DNA from: Phycicoccus sp. M110.8
Lineage (GTDB): Bacteria; Actinomycetota; Actinomycetes; Actinomycetales; Dermatophilaceae
Assembly: GCF_032464895.1 (NCBI RefSeq)
Contig: NZ_JAWDIC010000001.1
Coordinates: 1,364,001 to 1,428,000 of the forward strand
Direction of reading: 5' to 3'
DNA length: 64,000 bases
In this document: positions 17,161-25,883 of the stretch, in pieces
Layout: the number at the start of each line of letters is the position of its first letter
Position numbering within the stretch: the stretch's first letter is position 1
The notes under the pieces: model-generated
The model's database searches: none
What the model was told of the DNA's origin: nothing
Seen by the model: only the letters and a program-made list of their open reading frames with translations
Translations under genes and position numbers: made by a program

Positions 17161-18180
17161 GTGCTCGATGAGTTCGAAGACACCCGGCCCACCCCGCAGA
17201 CCCCCCGCCGCAGGCACCGCGCCCGGCGGGTCGTCGCCGTGCTCGTCGCGCTCGTCGTGCTCGTCGTCGTGGGGGGCGCCGCGGCATACCTGCTGCTCCT
17301 GAACCACACCGTCTCGACGAACGTGAAGCGGGAGTCCCTGCTCCCCACCCCCGGCGTGAGCGGCGCCGACGCCGGCCCGACCAAGAAGCCGGCCGCGAAG
17401 GACGCACAGAACATCCTGTTCATCGGCTCCGACGCCCGGGCCGGACTGGCCGGGGCACGCTCGGACGTCATCGTCCTCATGCACGTGTCCGGCGACCGGA
17501 AGAAGGTCACGCTCGTGCACTTCCCCCGTGACCTCTACGTCGACGTGCCGGGCCACGGCAAGGACAAGATCAACGCCGCCTTCGCCTACGGCGGCGCACC
17601 GCTGCTCGTGCGCACCCTGCAGGACCTCGTCGGGGTGCCGATCGACCACGTGGCGATCAGCAACTTCGAGGGCTTCAAGAACATGACCGACGCCGTGGGC
17701 GGCGTCAACGTCTACGTCGAGGAGCCCAGCAGCGGGCCGAACTACACGTTCCACAAGGGCTTCCAGGAGATGGACGGCGCCGAGGCGCTGGCCTTCGTCC
17801 GCGAGCGCAAGGACCTCAGCGAGGGCGACATCTCGCGTGGCCGCCGCCAGCAGGCGTTCATCAAGGCGCTGCTGCTGAAGGCCCTGAGCAAGGACGTCCT
17901 CACCAACCCGGTGAAGCTGGCGCAGTTCGTCGACGCGGGGACCAAGAACCTCATCGTGGACGACAAGTTCACGGTGGGCGAGATGCGCAGTGAGGCGTTC
18001 TCGATGCGCAACCTGCGCGGCCGGGACGTCAGCTTCGTCACGGCGCCGTTCGACGGGTTCGGCACCTCGCCCGTCGGCGCCTCGATCGACATCCTCGACG
18101 AGCCGGGGATGCGGGTCCTGGCCGACGCGCTGCAGAACGACGACATGGCCAGCTACACCGACAAGTCGCTGACGCCCTGA
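17161..18180 (+). CDS. LytR-CpsA-Psr (LCP) family cell-wall polymer ligase
   Basis: Predicted 339 aa from GTG 17161. A basic cytoplasmic N-terminus (PRRRHRARR) precedes one membrane span (about 25-46). The LCP domain covers about 85-305: NILFIGSDARAG, RSDVIVLMHVSG, LVHFPRDLYVDVPGHGKDKINAAF (catalytic Asp/Arg region) and FVRERKDLSEGDISRGRRQQ. LCP proteins transfer teichoic acids, arabinogalactan-like or capsular glycans to peptidoglycan outside the membrane. Near the BY-kinase and the tyrosine phosphatase it points to envelope-polymer attachment. Confidence 0.93.
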   Translation: MLDEFEDTRPTPQTPRRRHRARRVVAVLVALVVLVVVGGAAAYLLLLNHTVSTNVKRESLLPTPGVSGADAGPTKKPAAKDAQNILFIGSDARAGLAGARSDVIVLMHVSGDRKKVTLVHFPRDLYVDVPGHGKDKINAAFAYGGAPLLVRTLQDLVGVPIDHVAISNFEGFKNMTDAVGGVNVYVEEPSSGPNYTFHKGFQEMDGAEALAFVRERKDLSEGDISRGRRQQAFIKALLLKALSKDVLTNPVKLAQFVDAGTKNLIVDDKFTVGEMRSEAFSMRNLRGRDVSFVTAPFDGFGTSPVGASIDILDEPGMRVLADALQNDDMASYTDKSLTP

Positions 18181-18282
18181 GGCGACCGGCCCCGTCGGGC
18201 GCACGGGTTCCGGCAGGAGGTCCCGGGCGCTCGGCCCTCGGCCGGAGTCCCGGCAGCCACGCCCGGGAGACCGCAGTGCGGA

Positions 18283-19230
18283 CTAGGGGGTCGTCCAGTC
18301 GCCCAGGTCGGCCGCGGAGGTGTGGACCTCGTCCCCCACGCGCAGCCAGGCCCGGTCGGCGGTGACCGACAGCGCCACGCTGCCCGGGTCGACCTTCGTC
18401 AGGTCGGTCTCGACGCAGCCGGCCGCCTTGGTCGGTGACCCGCTGGCCACGACGGCCAGGCCCTTGCACCCGTCGACCTTCGGGACGACGAGGTAGGAGT
18501 CCCCCGAACCGTTGATCGCGACGGCCAGCGCCCCCTCGGCGGTCGCGACGGTGCGCCACGACGTGCCGGTCTTGCTGGAGAGCAGCTTGCCGTTGCCGCA
18601 GAGCACCTGGGCGCCGCTGTCGACGACGGCGAGGTCGATGACGTCGGCCGAGCCGCACGGCTTGCCCCGCTTGCCGGTGGGCAGTCCCACGGTGTCGGTG
18701 GCCCGCGGATCGCGGTACCAGGCGTCGTTCACGCTGCCGCCGTCACCGAAGTCGGCGTCCACGGCGCTGGTCTGCTTGATCGCCGGGGAGCAGTCGCCCT
18801 TGTCGGCGCCGACGGCGAAGGCCGACCCGTCACCGCGCACGCGGACACGGACGATGACGTCGAACGGCGCGGAGCGGGGCCCCCACGTCTTGCCGCCGTT
18901 GGTGGTGAGCTCGAGCGTCGCGCCGCCCTTGTCGCACGAGCCCTGCGTGAACCGCAGGGCCCGTTTGGCGTCCACCCCGACCACGCCGACGGCGACGGGC
19001 ACGACGTCCACGGCCGGGGAACCGGAGCTCCCCTTGGAGCCGGTCGTGGAGCTGCTCGACGCGGTCGGCGTCGAGCCGGCGGGAAGACCCTCGGACGAGG
19101 CGCCGACCGTCTCGCCACCGCGGGCCACGGGCTGCCGGGTGCTGCTCATGGCGAGCCCCACGAGGGCCACGTCGACGACGAGGAACGCTCCCAGGGCGAC
19201 GAGGCCGGCGCGTTCGGTGAGCCGGGCCAT
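18283..19230 (-). CDS. Secreted/membrane-anchored sialidase-like repeat protein
   Basis: Predicted 315 aa. A membrane span near the N-terminus (about 8-28) is followed by a Ser/Thr/Gly-rich linker (about 40-75) and a beta-rich domain. That domain contains an Asp-box-like LELTTNGGKTWGPRS and GTSWRTVATAEG, as in sialidase/photosystem-assembly beta propellers. Cysteines are spread through it, possibly as disulfides. No enzyme motif is seen. Its start overlaps the phosphatase stop by one base, so the two form an operon. Confidence 0.8.
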   Translation of the reverse strand: MARLTERAGLVALGAFLVVDVALVGLAMSSTRQPVARGGETVGASSEGLPAGSTPTASSSSTTGSKGSSGSPAVDVVPVAVGVVGVDAKRALRFTQGSCDKGGATLELTTNGGKTWGPRSAPFDVIVRVRVRGDGSAFAVGADKGDCSPAIKQTSAVDADFGDGGSVNDAWYRDPRATDTVGLPTGKRGKPCGSADVIDLAVVDSGAQVLCGNGKLLSSKTGTSWRTVATAEGALAVAINGSGDSYLVVPKVDGCKGLAVVASGSPTKAAGCVETDLTKVDPGSVALSVTADRAWLRVGDEVHTSAADLGDWTTP

Positions 19231-19814
19231 CAGGGCCGCCCCAGGGCCGCGACGACGGTGGGCAGTGCGCTGCTGATCTCCTGGGCCATCTGCTCGAAGA
19301 CCTCCGGGCCACGTCGGTAGGGGTCGATGATGTCGGCCTCGGCGTCGGACAGCGGGGGGCGCATGCCGCGCTGGCCGGCCGCCAGCGCCACGACCCGCTG
19401 GACGTGCTCGGAGGCGGACGCCGACGGGGCGTGCAGCTCGGCCGGGTCGATGCCGGCGAGGAGGTCGGCGAACTCGCGGAAGGCGAAGACGTAGCGCAGC
19501 GCGCGCGGGTGGAGCGTGGCGACCTTGCCCCGGTGCGCACGGGTCGCGGTCAGCACGAGGTCGGCCGACGCCACGTGCTCGGGCAGCAGCGTGCGGGCCA
19601 CGAAGCCCTCAGAGGGGTAGCCGAGCCGGTCCATGATGACCCGCGAGCCCTCGTCGACCGGGTTGCCGGCCAGGGCACCGGTGCCACCGCTGGTGACCTC
19701 GACCTCCCCGGGGCCCCAGGAACGGTCGAGCTCGGTCTGCAGCGCCCGCTCGAGGTAGGGCGAACGGCACACGTTCCCGGTGCACACGGTGAGGATGCGC
19801 GCAGGCGTCGTCAT
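19230..19814 (-). CDS. Low-molecular-weight protein tyrosine phosphatase
   Basis: Predicted 194 aa. The P-loop CTGNVCRSPYLE (C11, R17) is the LMW-PTP active site. The general acid loop is IIDPYRRG (Asp-Pro-Tyr) near residue 166. It is somewhat longer than the usual 150-165 aa because of an N-terminal-half insertion. Next to a BY-kinase and LCP protein this is the likely antagonist of tyrosine phosphorylation in polysaccharide control (inference). Overlaps the following gene by 1 bp. Confidence 0.92.
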   Translation of the reverse strand: MTTPARILTVCTGNVCRSPYLERALQTELDRSWGPGEVEVTSGGTGALAGNPVDEGSRVIMDRLGYPSEGFVARTLLPEHVASADLVLTATRAHRGKVATLHPRALRYVFAFREFADLLAGIDPAELHAPSASASEHVQRVVALAAGQRGMRPPLSDAEADIIDPYRRGPEVFEQMAQEISSALPTVVAALGRP

Positions 19815-19817
19815 CGG

Positions 19818-20315
19818 TCAGCCGACACGCTTCAGCTCGGCGGAGACGTGGCTCTGCAGCGGCTGGCCGACGGCCGCCATGTCCATCGCCCAGAGCAGGT
19901 TGGAGTTCACCAGCCCGTAGAGGCGGCTCGCGGCGTTGTACTCCTTGGCGTGCGGGCTGCGCAGGACGCCGTCGGTCCGCAGCTCCACCTTCGCGGGCTC
20001 GGCCTTGCCGTAGTACATCTCGACGATCCCGGTGGGGTGGGTGAGCAGCAGCTCGACCTCACCGCCGTCGACGGGGCGCCAGAACCCGAGCTCGGTGGCG
20101 AGCGGGCGGACCTTCTGCCCGGCGTCGTCGAGCAGCCAGGTGCGGCTGTGCCACTCCAGGAACGGGCGCCCGTCGTGGGTCACCTCGATCTCCTGGCCGA
20201 AGTTGGCCGACTCGATCGTGGGGTAGCCGACGACGCCCGCCCCCTCCCAGCGCCCGATCAGCCAGGCGAGGGGGGCGAGCTCCCGGGGCAGGTCGGGGTC
20301 GAGGGTGAACTGCAT
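19818..20315 (-). CDS. FABP-like/nitrobindin haem protein (DUF1794)
   Basis: Predicted 165 aa beta-barrel. The nitrobindin signature is present: LAPLAWLIGRWEGAGVVGYPTI, with later SPHAKEYNAASRLYGLVNSN. In this family a C-terminal His binds haem b and handles NO/peroxynitrite; the candidate is in LQSHVSAELKR. It lies 3 bp upstream of the tyrosine phosphatase start and overlaps the tiny membrane gene by one base. Confidence 0.9.
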   Translation of the reverse strand: MQFTLDPDLPRELAPLAWLIGRWEGAGVVGYPTIESANFGQEIEVTHDGRPFLEWHSRTWLLDDAGQKVRPLATELGFWRPVDGGEVELLLTHPTGIVEMYYGKAEPAKVELRTDGVLRSPHAKEYNAASRLYGLVNSNLLWAMDMAAVGQPLQSHVSAELKRVG

Positions 20316-20413
20316 CAGCGCGGCGTCTTCACCAGGCGGTAGACGACGAAACCGGCGAACCAGGTCACCACGACGGCCGTGGCCACGAGCAGGGCGATGT
20401 AGAACGTGTGCAC
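20315..20413 (-). CDS. Tiny single-span membrane protein (32 aa)
   Basis: GTG-initiated 32-residue frame: one membrane helix (about residues 5-25, ALLVATAVVVTWFAGFVVY) ending with a basic RLVKTPR. The stop overlaps the nitrobindin start by one base, which supports translation. I recall similar tiny proteins beside this FABP family in actinobacteria, but the function is unknown. Confidence 0.65.
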   Translation of the reverse strand: MHTFYIALLVATAVVVTWFAGFVVYRLVKTPR

Positions 20414-20437
20414 GCGCCAGATCGTAGCCTGTGGGCC

Positions 20438-20809
20438 ATGTCCGAACCGCGAACCCGCCTGGTTGTCAAGGTCACGTCCGGCGTCGAGGCCCTCGAACGG
20501 CTCAACCAGGCGTTCACCGTGGCAGCCACGGCGGCGGCCAGCGGGGTGGAGGTCAGCCTCTGGCTGACCGGGGAGGCGTCGTGGCTCGCGGTACCCGGCC
20601 GCGCCGAGCAGGTGAGCCTGCCGTATGCCGCGGAGCTGGCCGAGCTGCGCGACGCCGTCCTGGCGGCCGGCACGCTCACGGTGTGCGGGCAGTGCGCCGC
20701 CCGGCGCGGCCTGGAGGTGGCCGACCTCGTCGAGGGCACCACGGTGCGGGGCGCGGCGGCCTTCGTCGAGGAGGTCATGGCACCGGGGGCGCAGGCGCTC
20801 GTCTACTGA
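20438..20809 (+). CDS. DsrE/DsrF-like family protein
   Basis: Predicted 123 aa DsrE-fold protein: LVVKVTSGVEALERLNQAFT, AATAAASGVEVSLWLTGEAS, and LTVCGQCAARRGLEVADLV with a Cys-x2-Cys that may take part in persulfide relay. The ATG at 20438 is chosen as the start of the first strand. Monocistronic, divergent from the 32-aa gene. Confidence 0.82.
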   Translation: MSEPRTRLVVKVTSGVEALERLNQAFTVAATAAASGVEVSLWLTGEASWLAVPGRAEQVSLPYAAELAELRDAVLAAGTLTVCGQCAARRGLEVADLVEGTTVRGAAAFVEEVMAPGAQALVY

Positions 20810-20865
20810 CCGGGTGCCTCTCGCAACGGGACGCCCGGCGCCCCGTCGCCGGCCGGCCCTGCGCC

Positions 20866-21732
20866 TCAGCCGGAGAACACCGGCGAGGTGACGACCGTGA
20901 ACGCGATGACACCCACGAGCAGCGAGGCCGCCAGGGCGGAGGCGAGCTGTGCCCGGGGCAGGGGCGCGGCGGGCAGCGGGGCGAGCACCCGGCGCGCCGC
21001 GTGGGAGATGGCGGCGGCGAGCAGCCCCAGCAGGGCACCCGACCCCGCGGTCGGCTCGCCGGCCACCAGGGCGACGACGAGCGCGGCCAGACCGCCGGCG
21101 AACATCGAGATGAACAGCGCCCACTGCCGCAGCCGCGGCACCGAGATGAGGGGGTCGGCGAGGACGCCGACCGCCAGGCCCGCCATCGCCGCCGCGAGGC
21201 CGTGCTCGCCGTAGAGGTACTGCGGGATGGGGGCGAAGGCCGCCCCCGAGGCGACGATGGCCAGTCCGGCCACGGTCGAGGCGATGGACTCGGTCAGGCG
21301 GGGGCGGCCGTCCCGGCGCAGCAGCTGGTGGGCGAACGCGGCGAGCACGGCCAGGGCCATGGCCGCGGGCATCCACTCCAGGTACGGCTCGTCCCGCGTG
21401 AGGAGCACGGCGGCCGTCGTGAGCGCGACGCCGACCGAGAGGACGGTGGTGGTGCCCCTGGGGCTCGGCAGCCCGAGCAGGACCGGCCAGCCCCACGCGA
21501 GCACGAAGCCGCCCAGGGCGACGGCGAGCGCCACGAACCGGGGGCTGGCGTAGCCGGTGAGGGCCACGAGCGCGGCGAACGCGATGGTGGCGACGATGGA
21601 GACGGGGCGCACGGCGAGGGCCCGCGTGGGCAGGTCGGACCGGGACGCCTCGGCCACCGCACGTCGCTCGCGGCGGGTCAGCGGCAGGACCGGCGCGGAC
21701 TCCTGCTCAGGCACCTCGGACACAGCCCGCAT
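20866..21732 (-). CDS. Multi-span membrane protein of unknown function
   Basis: Predicted 288 aa. The N-terminus is polar/basic (residues 1-42, LTRRERRAVAEASRSDLPTR) and is followed by about eight to nine hydrophobic segments. I do not recognise a transport family. Short loops carry few conserved charges. It lies 7 bp downstream of the MoaD gene and is likely co-transcribed with it. Confidence 0.78.
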   Translation of the reverse strand: MRAVSEVPEQESAPVLPLTRRERRAVAEASRSDLPTRALAVRPVSIVATIAFAALVALTGYASPRFVALAVALGGFVLAWGWPVLLGLPSPRGTTTVLSVGVALTTAAVLLTRDEPYLEWMPAAMALAVLAAFAHQLLRRDGRPRLTESIASTVAGLAIVASGAAFAPIPQYLYGEHGLAAAMAGLAVGVLADPLISVPRLRQWALFISMFAGGLAALVVALVAGEPTAGSGALLGLLAAAISHAARRVLAPLPAAPLPRAQLASALAASLLVGVIAFTVVTSPVFSG

Positions 21733-21739
21733 CCTCCCA

Positions 21740-22000
21740 TCACCCCCCGGCGAACGGGGGCAGGACCTCGACGACGGCTCCCCCGGGCAGGACGTCGGAC
21801 CGCTGGGCGGCCCGGCCGTCGAGCAGGAGGCTGCTGACGGCCGCCACCGGGGCCAGCCCGGGGCGCAGCGCCGTCGCGGCCGCCAGGGCGTCGCCCACGG
21901 TGGCGCAGCCGGTGACGACGTCGCAGTCCGCCCCGGCAGCCGCACGGGCGCCAGCCCAGTAGCGGACGGTCACGGACTGCTGCTCCTGCTCCGACGGCAT
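21740..22000 (-). CDS. MoaD/ThiS-family sulfur carrier protein
   Basis: Predicted 86 aa ubiquitin-like protein ending in the diagnostic Gly-Gly (PPFAGG) that is adenylated and thiocarboxylated. [15 protein letters not shown] resembles MoaD, the small subunit of molybdopterin synthase, more than ThiS. No other moa or thi gene is in the window, so assignment to molybdopterin synthesis is tentative. The ATG at 22000 fits the first beta strand; the GlnR gene is divergent, 83 bp away. Confidence 0.8.
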   Translation of the reverse strand: MPSEQEQQSVTVRYWAGARAAAGADCDVVTGCATVGDALAAATALRPGLAPVAAVSSLLLDGRAAQRSDVLPGGAVVEVLPPFAGG

Positions 22001-22083
22001 ACCTGCCCCTCTCTGGTGAGACAACGATCTCACCATGCGTACCGCACCCCGGTCACGTCGCCCTGCCCGTATCCTCGACAGGG

Positions 22084-22773
22084 ATGGCCCGACTGCTGCT
22101 CCTCACCAACGCGCTGGCACCCAGCGCGGACGTGCTGCCGGCCCTGGGGCTCCTGACCCACCAGGTGCGGGTCATCCCGGCCGAGCCGACCGCGCTGGTC
22201 GACGCTCCCCCCGCCGACGCGGTGCTGCTCGACGCCCGCCGCGACCTGGCCGTCGCGCGGTCGCTGTGCCGGGTGCTGCGTGCCACCGGCATGTCCGTGC
22301 CGCTGCTCGCGATCCTCACCGAAGGTGGCCTCGCCGCCATCACGGCCGAGTGGGGCGTCGACGACGTGCTGCTCGAGTCCTCCGGGCCGGCCGAGGTCGA
22401 GGCGCGCCTGCGCCTGGCCGTGGGCCGGATCGCCGAGGCCCAGGAGCCCGAGGAGGTCCAGATCACCTCCGGCGACGTCACCATCGACGAGGCGACGTAC
22501 TCCGCGCGCGTCAAGGGCCGCCTGCTCGACCTGACCTACAAGGAGTTCGAGCTCCTGAAGTACCTCGCCCAGCACCCGGGCCGGGTGTTCTCCCGCGCCC
22601 AGCTGCTGCAGGAGGTCTGGGGCTACGACTACTACGGGGGCACGCGCACCGTGGACGTCCACGTCCGCCGCCTGCGGGCCAAGCTCGGCTCGGAGTACGA
22701 GGTCCTCATCGGGACCGTGCGCAACGTCGGCTACCGCTTCGTCCCCGCCGAGGACATCGTCGCGGACGCCTGA
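22084..22773 (+). CDS. glnR: GlnR nitrogen-response transcriptional regulator
   Basis: Predicted 229 aa. The sequence closely follows actinobacterial Gln[21 protein letters not shown] at the N-terminus, [21 protein letters not shown], and the DNA-binding wing [20 protein letters not shown] followed by [19 protein letters not shown]. It is an orphan OmpR-type regulator without a partner kinase. GlnR controls nitrogen assimilation genes (glnA, amtB, nirB) and, in some species, phosphate cross-talk. mshD lies two genes downstream, as in mycobacteria (Rv0818-Rv0819 by memory). Confidence 0.95.
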   Translation: MARLLLLTNALAPSADVLPALGLLTHQVRVIPAEPTALVDAPPADAVLLDARRDLAVARSLCRVLRATGMSVPLLAILTEGGLAAITAEWGVDDVLLESSGPAEVEARLRLAVGRIAEAQEPEEVQITSGDVTIDEATYSARVKGRLLDLTYKEFELLKYLAQHPGRVFSRAQLLQEVWGYDYYGGTRTVDVHVRRLRAKLGSEYEVLIGTVRNVGYRFVPAEDIVADA

Positions 22774-22857
22774 GCTCGCCTGCTCGCCCCCTGCGGGCGG
22801 GCGCAGCCACCCTCTGGCCCCCTCCGCGCTGGCGGCTGCGCGCGCCGGCCGCACGAG

Positions 22858-22893
22858 GACGGCGCCCCACCCGCTCTCGGGTGGGGCGCCGTC
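22858..22893. terminator. Bidirectional terminator between glnR and the 5'-nucleotidase gene
   Basis: A 16-bp perfect stem, GACGGCGCCCCACCCG (22858-22873) with its complement at 22878-22893 and a 4-nt loop CTCT. The flanking genes are convergent. Confidence 0.75.
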
Positions 22894-22922
22894 GTCGCCG
22901 GTCGGGGCACGAGGCCCCGGTC

Positions 22923-24779
22923 TCAGTTGGCCGTGATCCGGTCCAGCGGGCCCGGGGTGTAGGGCGAGCTCGCCGACAGGTAGTTGGCGAACGCGTCGAT
23001 GTCCAGGCCGCCGTAGTAGACGTTCGTCCCCTGCGCCATGGTCGGGAAGTTGTCCCCACCACCCTGCAGGAAGTTGTTCGTCACGACGCGGTAGGTCTGG
23101 CTGTCGACCAGCGGCTGGCCGTTCACCGTCACCGGCCCGAGCGTGGTGCCCGAGTAGCTGTAGCTGAAGCCCTTGTTCACCTGCAGGATCTTCTTCGCGG
23201 AGCCGGAGTTCTTGCCGCTCCACTGCTCGGTGAGCAGCTGCTTGACCTGCGCGCCGGTGAGGTCGAGCGACACGAGGTAGTTGTTGAACGGCTGGACGTT
23301 GAAGGCCTCCTCGAAGGTGATGTCGCCGGGCGCCTCGCCGTACTTGCTGTTGCTGTACGTCAGGTCGGTGCGGATGCCGCCCGGGTTCATGAAGGCGATC
23401 ACTGGCTTCGTGCCACCGGTCACGACGGACGGGTCGGCGAGCTGCGCGTCGGCGATGAGGTCACCGAGCTGGGACTCCCCACCGGCGTTGCCCGCGCGGG
23501 TCACGTCGGAGGTGACGTGGCCGATGACCTTGCTCGCGATCGGCGTCACGAGCGTCTTGTAGCGGTCGATGAGGGCCGTCTGGTCGGCGTCCTTGGGGAC
23601 GTCACGGGTCACGACCATGTTGGCGCTGTCCACCGAGGTGCGGACGATGTCCTGGGTGCGGCGGTCGTAGGTCAGCTCCGTGTCGGTGAAGAGCCGGCCG
23701 AACGACGACGCCGAGGTGACCATGCGCGGCTGGCCGGCCGGGTCCTTGATGTCGCAGACGTACGGCTGGTGGGTGTGGCCGGACACGATCATGTCGATGG
23801 CCGGGTCGAGGCCCTTGGCGATCGGGATGATCGGGCTGTCAGGAGCCAGGCTGCCGCCCTGCGCACAGGTGTAGTCGTACGTCGGGTTCACGGTGTACGG
23901 CTTGTTGTCCGGTCCGTACCAGACCTGCTGGTTCGGGGTGCCACCCTGGTGGATGAGCACGACGATCGCGTTGACGCCCTGGGCCCGCAGGACCGGCACC
24001 AGCGCGTTGGCGGTCGCGACCTCGTTCTTGAACTGCAGCCCGGCGACACCGGCCGCGGTGACGATGGTCGGGGTGTCCTGCAGGGTCATGCCGATGAAGC
24101 CGATCTTGGCGCCCTTGATGTTCTTGATGGTGTAGGGCGGCAGGATGGTCTTGTCGGTGCCCGAGTAGACGACGTTCGCGGCCAGGTAGTCGAAGTTCGC
24201 ACCCGTGAAGGTCTTGCCGCCGGGGCAGGAGTCCTGGTTGTTGGCGCCCGTGCCGTCGTCGAGGCAGCCACCGTTCGCCATCCGCTGGAGCTCCTTGTAG
24301 CCCTCGTCGAACTCGTGGTTGCCCACGGCGCTCGCGTCGAGGCCGAGCGAGTTCATCGCCTCGATGGTGGGCTCGTCGTGGAAGGCCGCCGACAGCAGCG
24401 GCGAGGCGCCGATGAGGTCACCGGCGGCGACGGTCAGCGAGTACGGGTGGCCCTTGCGGGCCTCCTTCAGGTGGGTGGCGAGGTACTCCACGCCCCCGGC
24501 GTCCGTGGTGACGTCCTTGGGGATGGGGTTGCCGTTCTTGTCGAGCACGAGCTTGCCATCGGCGTCCTTGGTGAACTCGTGGCCCGTCACGATGCGGCCG
24601 CTCGAGCCCGAGGGGGTCTCGAGGTTGCCGTGGAAGTCGTTGAACGACAGGAGCTGGATGTCCATGGTCGGGCCGTTGGCGGCAGCCGTCGAGCTGCCCC
24701 CCGTCATGGCCAGGCCGGCGGCGGCCATGGCGGCCACGGCGACGACTCCCGACAGGCGTCGGGTGCGCAGAGAGGTCAT
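22923..24779 (-). CDS. Secreted bifunctional 5'-nucleotidase / metallophosphatase
   Basis: Predicted 618 aa. The signal peptide (about residues 1-34, basic start then VVAVAAMAAAGLAMTGGS, Ala-rich cleavage site) leads to the metallophosphatase domain: LLSFNDFHGNLE, AAGDLIGASPLLSA, GNHEFDEG, VLIHQGG and SGHTHQPYV give the dimetal ligands. The C-terminal 5'-nucleotidase domain has NPGGIRTDL and NFLQGGGDNFPTM. UshA-like enzymes strip phosphate from extracellular nucleotides, which fits the phosphate theme here. An inverted repeat at 24834-24855 sits upstream of its start. Confidence 0.94.
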   Translation of the reverse strand: MTSLRTRRLSGVVAVAAMAAAGLAMTGGSSTAAANGPTMDIQLLSFNDFHGNLETPSGSSGRIVTGHEFTKDADGKLVLDKNGNPIPKDVTTDAGGVEYLATHLKEARKGHPYSLTVAAGDLIGASPLLSAAFHDEPTIEAMNSLGLDASAVGNHEFDEGYKELQRMANGGCLDDGTGANNQDSCPGGKTFTGANFDYLAANVVYSGTDKTILPPYTIKNIKGAKIGFIGMTLQDTPTIVTAAGVAGLQFKNEVATANALVPVLRAQGVNAIVVLIHQGGTPNQQVWYGPDNKPYTVNPTYDYTCAQGGSLAPDSPIIPIAKGLDPAIDMIVSGHTHQPYVCDIKDPAGQPRMVTSASSFGRLFTDTELTYDRRTQDIVRTSVDSANMVVTRDVPKDADQTALIDRYKTLVTPIASKVIGHVTSDVTRAGNAGGESQLGDLIADAQLADPSVVTGGTKPVIAFMNPGGIRTDLTYSNSKYGEAPGDITFEEAFNVQPFNNYLVSLDLTGAQVKQLLTEQWSGKNSGSAKKILQVNKGFSYSYSGTTLGPVTVNGQPLVDSQTYRVVTNNFLQGGGDNFPTMAQGTNVYYGGLDIDAFANYLSASSPYTPGPLDRITAN

Positions 24780-24833
24780 GTGTGCGTCCTTGTGCGGAGG
24801 TGGGTCCCGGCAGGTGGGCCGGACCCGTGCACG

Positions 24834-24855
24834 CTAACCGCACCCCGCCGGTTAG
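24834..24855. promoter_or_regulatory. Inverted repeat CTAACCG-N8-CGGTTAG
   Basis: Perfect 7-bp arms (24834-24840 and 24849-24855), 55-76 bp upstream of the 5'-nucleotidase ATG and about 30 bp upstream of the divergent mshD start, in an intergenic stretch. A regulator site is likely, but which protein binds is unknown. It is not a GTTCAC-type PHO box. Confidence 0.5.
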
Positions 24856-24883
24856 GGAAGATGCAGGTGGATGGCGTGGTCCA

Positions 24884-25873
24884 ATGCTTTCCGTGCCGTC
24901 ACCACGAGTCCGCCCCACCGACACCCTGACCACCGACGAGCGCGACGCCGTGCGCTCCCTCGCCGCGCGCGCGACGCAGTCCGACGGCGTGGGCGCCCTG
25001 TCGGAGCAGACGCTCTTCGACCTCGCCGCCGGCCCCGGCCGCGTGCGCCACGTGCTCGCGTATGCCGGGGAGCAGCTGGTGGGGTACGCCCAGCTCTCCG
25101 GCGGCCTCGCCGACGGCGGCGCCGGCGGCCGCGAGGACGGCGACGGGGACGAGGGCCCCTCGGGCGAGCTCGTCGTGGACCCGGACCACCGGCGTACCGG
25201 CATCGGGCGGGCGCTGCTCGAGGCGGTGCTGGCCGAGGCGGGCGAGGTGCGCCTCTGGGCGCACGGGAACCTGCCCGCGGCCCGGGCGCTCGCCGCAGCA
25301 GCAGGGCTCGAGACGGTGCGCGAGCTGCACAAGATGTCCCGCGCGCTCACCCCGGACGACGCCACGTCGCCTGCGACGGCGCTGCCGGCCGGCTACACCG
25401 CCCGGGCTTTCGAACCCGGCAGGGACGAGCAGGCCTGGCTGGCCACGAACGCCGCGGCGTTCGCCCACCACCCCGAGCAGGGCCGGATGACGCTGGCCGA
25501 CCTGCAGGACCGGATGGCGCAGGACTGGTTCGACCCCGCCGGCTTCATCCTCGTGGGCACGGCCGAGGCGCCCGACGCGGTCGCGGCGTTCCACTGGACC
25601 AAGGTCGACCCGGAGCAGCGGTCCACGCTCCAGCCCGGCGCCACGGCCGGGGAGGTGTACGTCGTGGGGGTGGACCCCGACCACCAGGGCCGGGGCCTGG
25701 GCAAGCCCGTCACCGCCCTCGGCCTGGCCCACCTGGCCCGGCTGGGTCTCCCGGAGGTCGTCCTCTACGTCGACGGCGACAACGCGGCGGCGATACGCAC
25801 CTACACGGGACTGGGATTCCGCAGCATCATGGTCGACGTGATGTATTCGCGTCCCGTTCACCGCCCCCTGTGA
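24884..25873 (+). CDS. mshD: MshD, mycothiol synthase
   Basis: Predicted 329 aa with two GNAT acetyltransferase domains. It acetylates Cys-GlcN-Ins with acetyl-CoA, the last step of mycothiol synthesis. The N-terminal GNAT includes [20 protein letters not shown]; the C-terminal active domain has [20 protein letters not shown] and [23 protein letters not shown]. Two starts are possible, ATG 24884 and GTG 24893. An acidic Gly/Asp linker ([15 protein letters not shown]) interrupts the first domain. MshA is 17 kb away. Confidence 0.93.
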   Translation: MLSVPSPRVRPTDTLTTDERDAVRSLAARATQSDGVGALSEQTLFDLAAGPGRVRHVLAYAGEQLVGYAQLSGGLADGGAGGREDGDGDEGPSGELVVDPDHRRTGIGRALLEAVLAEAGEVRLWAHGNLPAARALAAAAGLETVRELHKMSRALTPDDATSPATALPAGYTARAFEPGRDEQAWLATNAAAFAHHPEQGRMTLADLQDRMAQDWFDPAGFILVGTAEAPDAVAAFHWTKVDPEQRSTLQPGATAGEVYVVGVDPDHQGRGLGKPVTALGLAHLARLGLPEVVLYVDGDNAAAIRTYTGLGFRSIMVDVMYSRPVHRPL

Positions 25874-25883
25874 GGATGACCGC

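Noticed and set aside
21740-22000. ThiS thiamine sulfur carrier
   Set aside because: Sequence is closer to MoaD and no thiG or thiO is near; still left as MoaD/ThiS family.
22035-24929. 964-codon plus-strand frame
   Set aside because: Runs through glnR in the wrong frame and antisense to the well-supported 5'-nucleotidase; shadow of high G+C.
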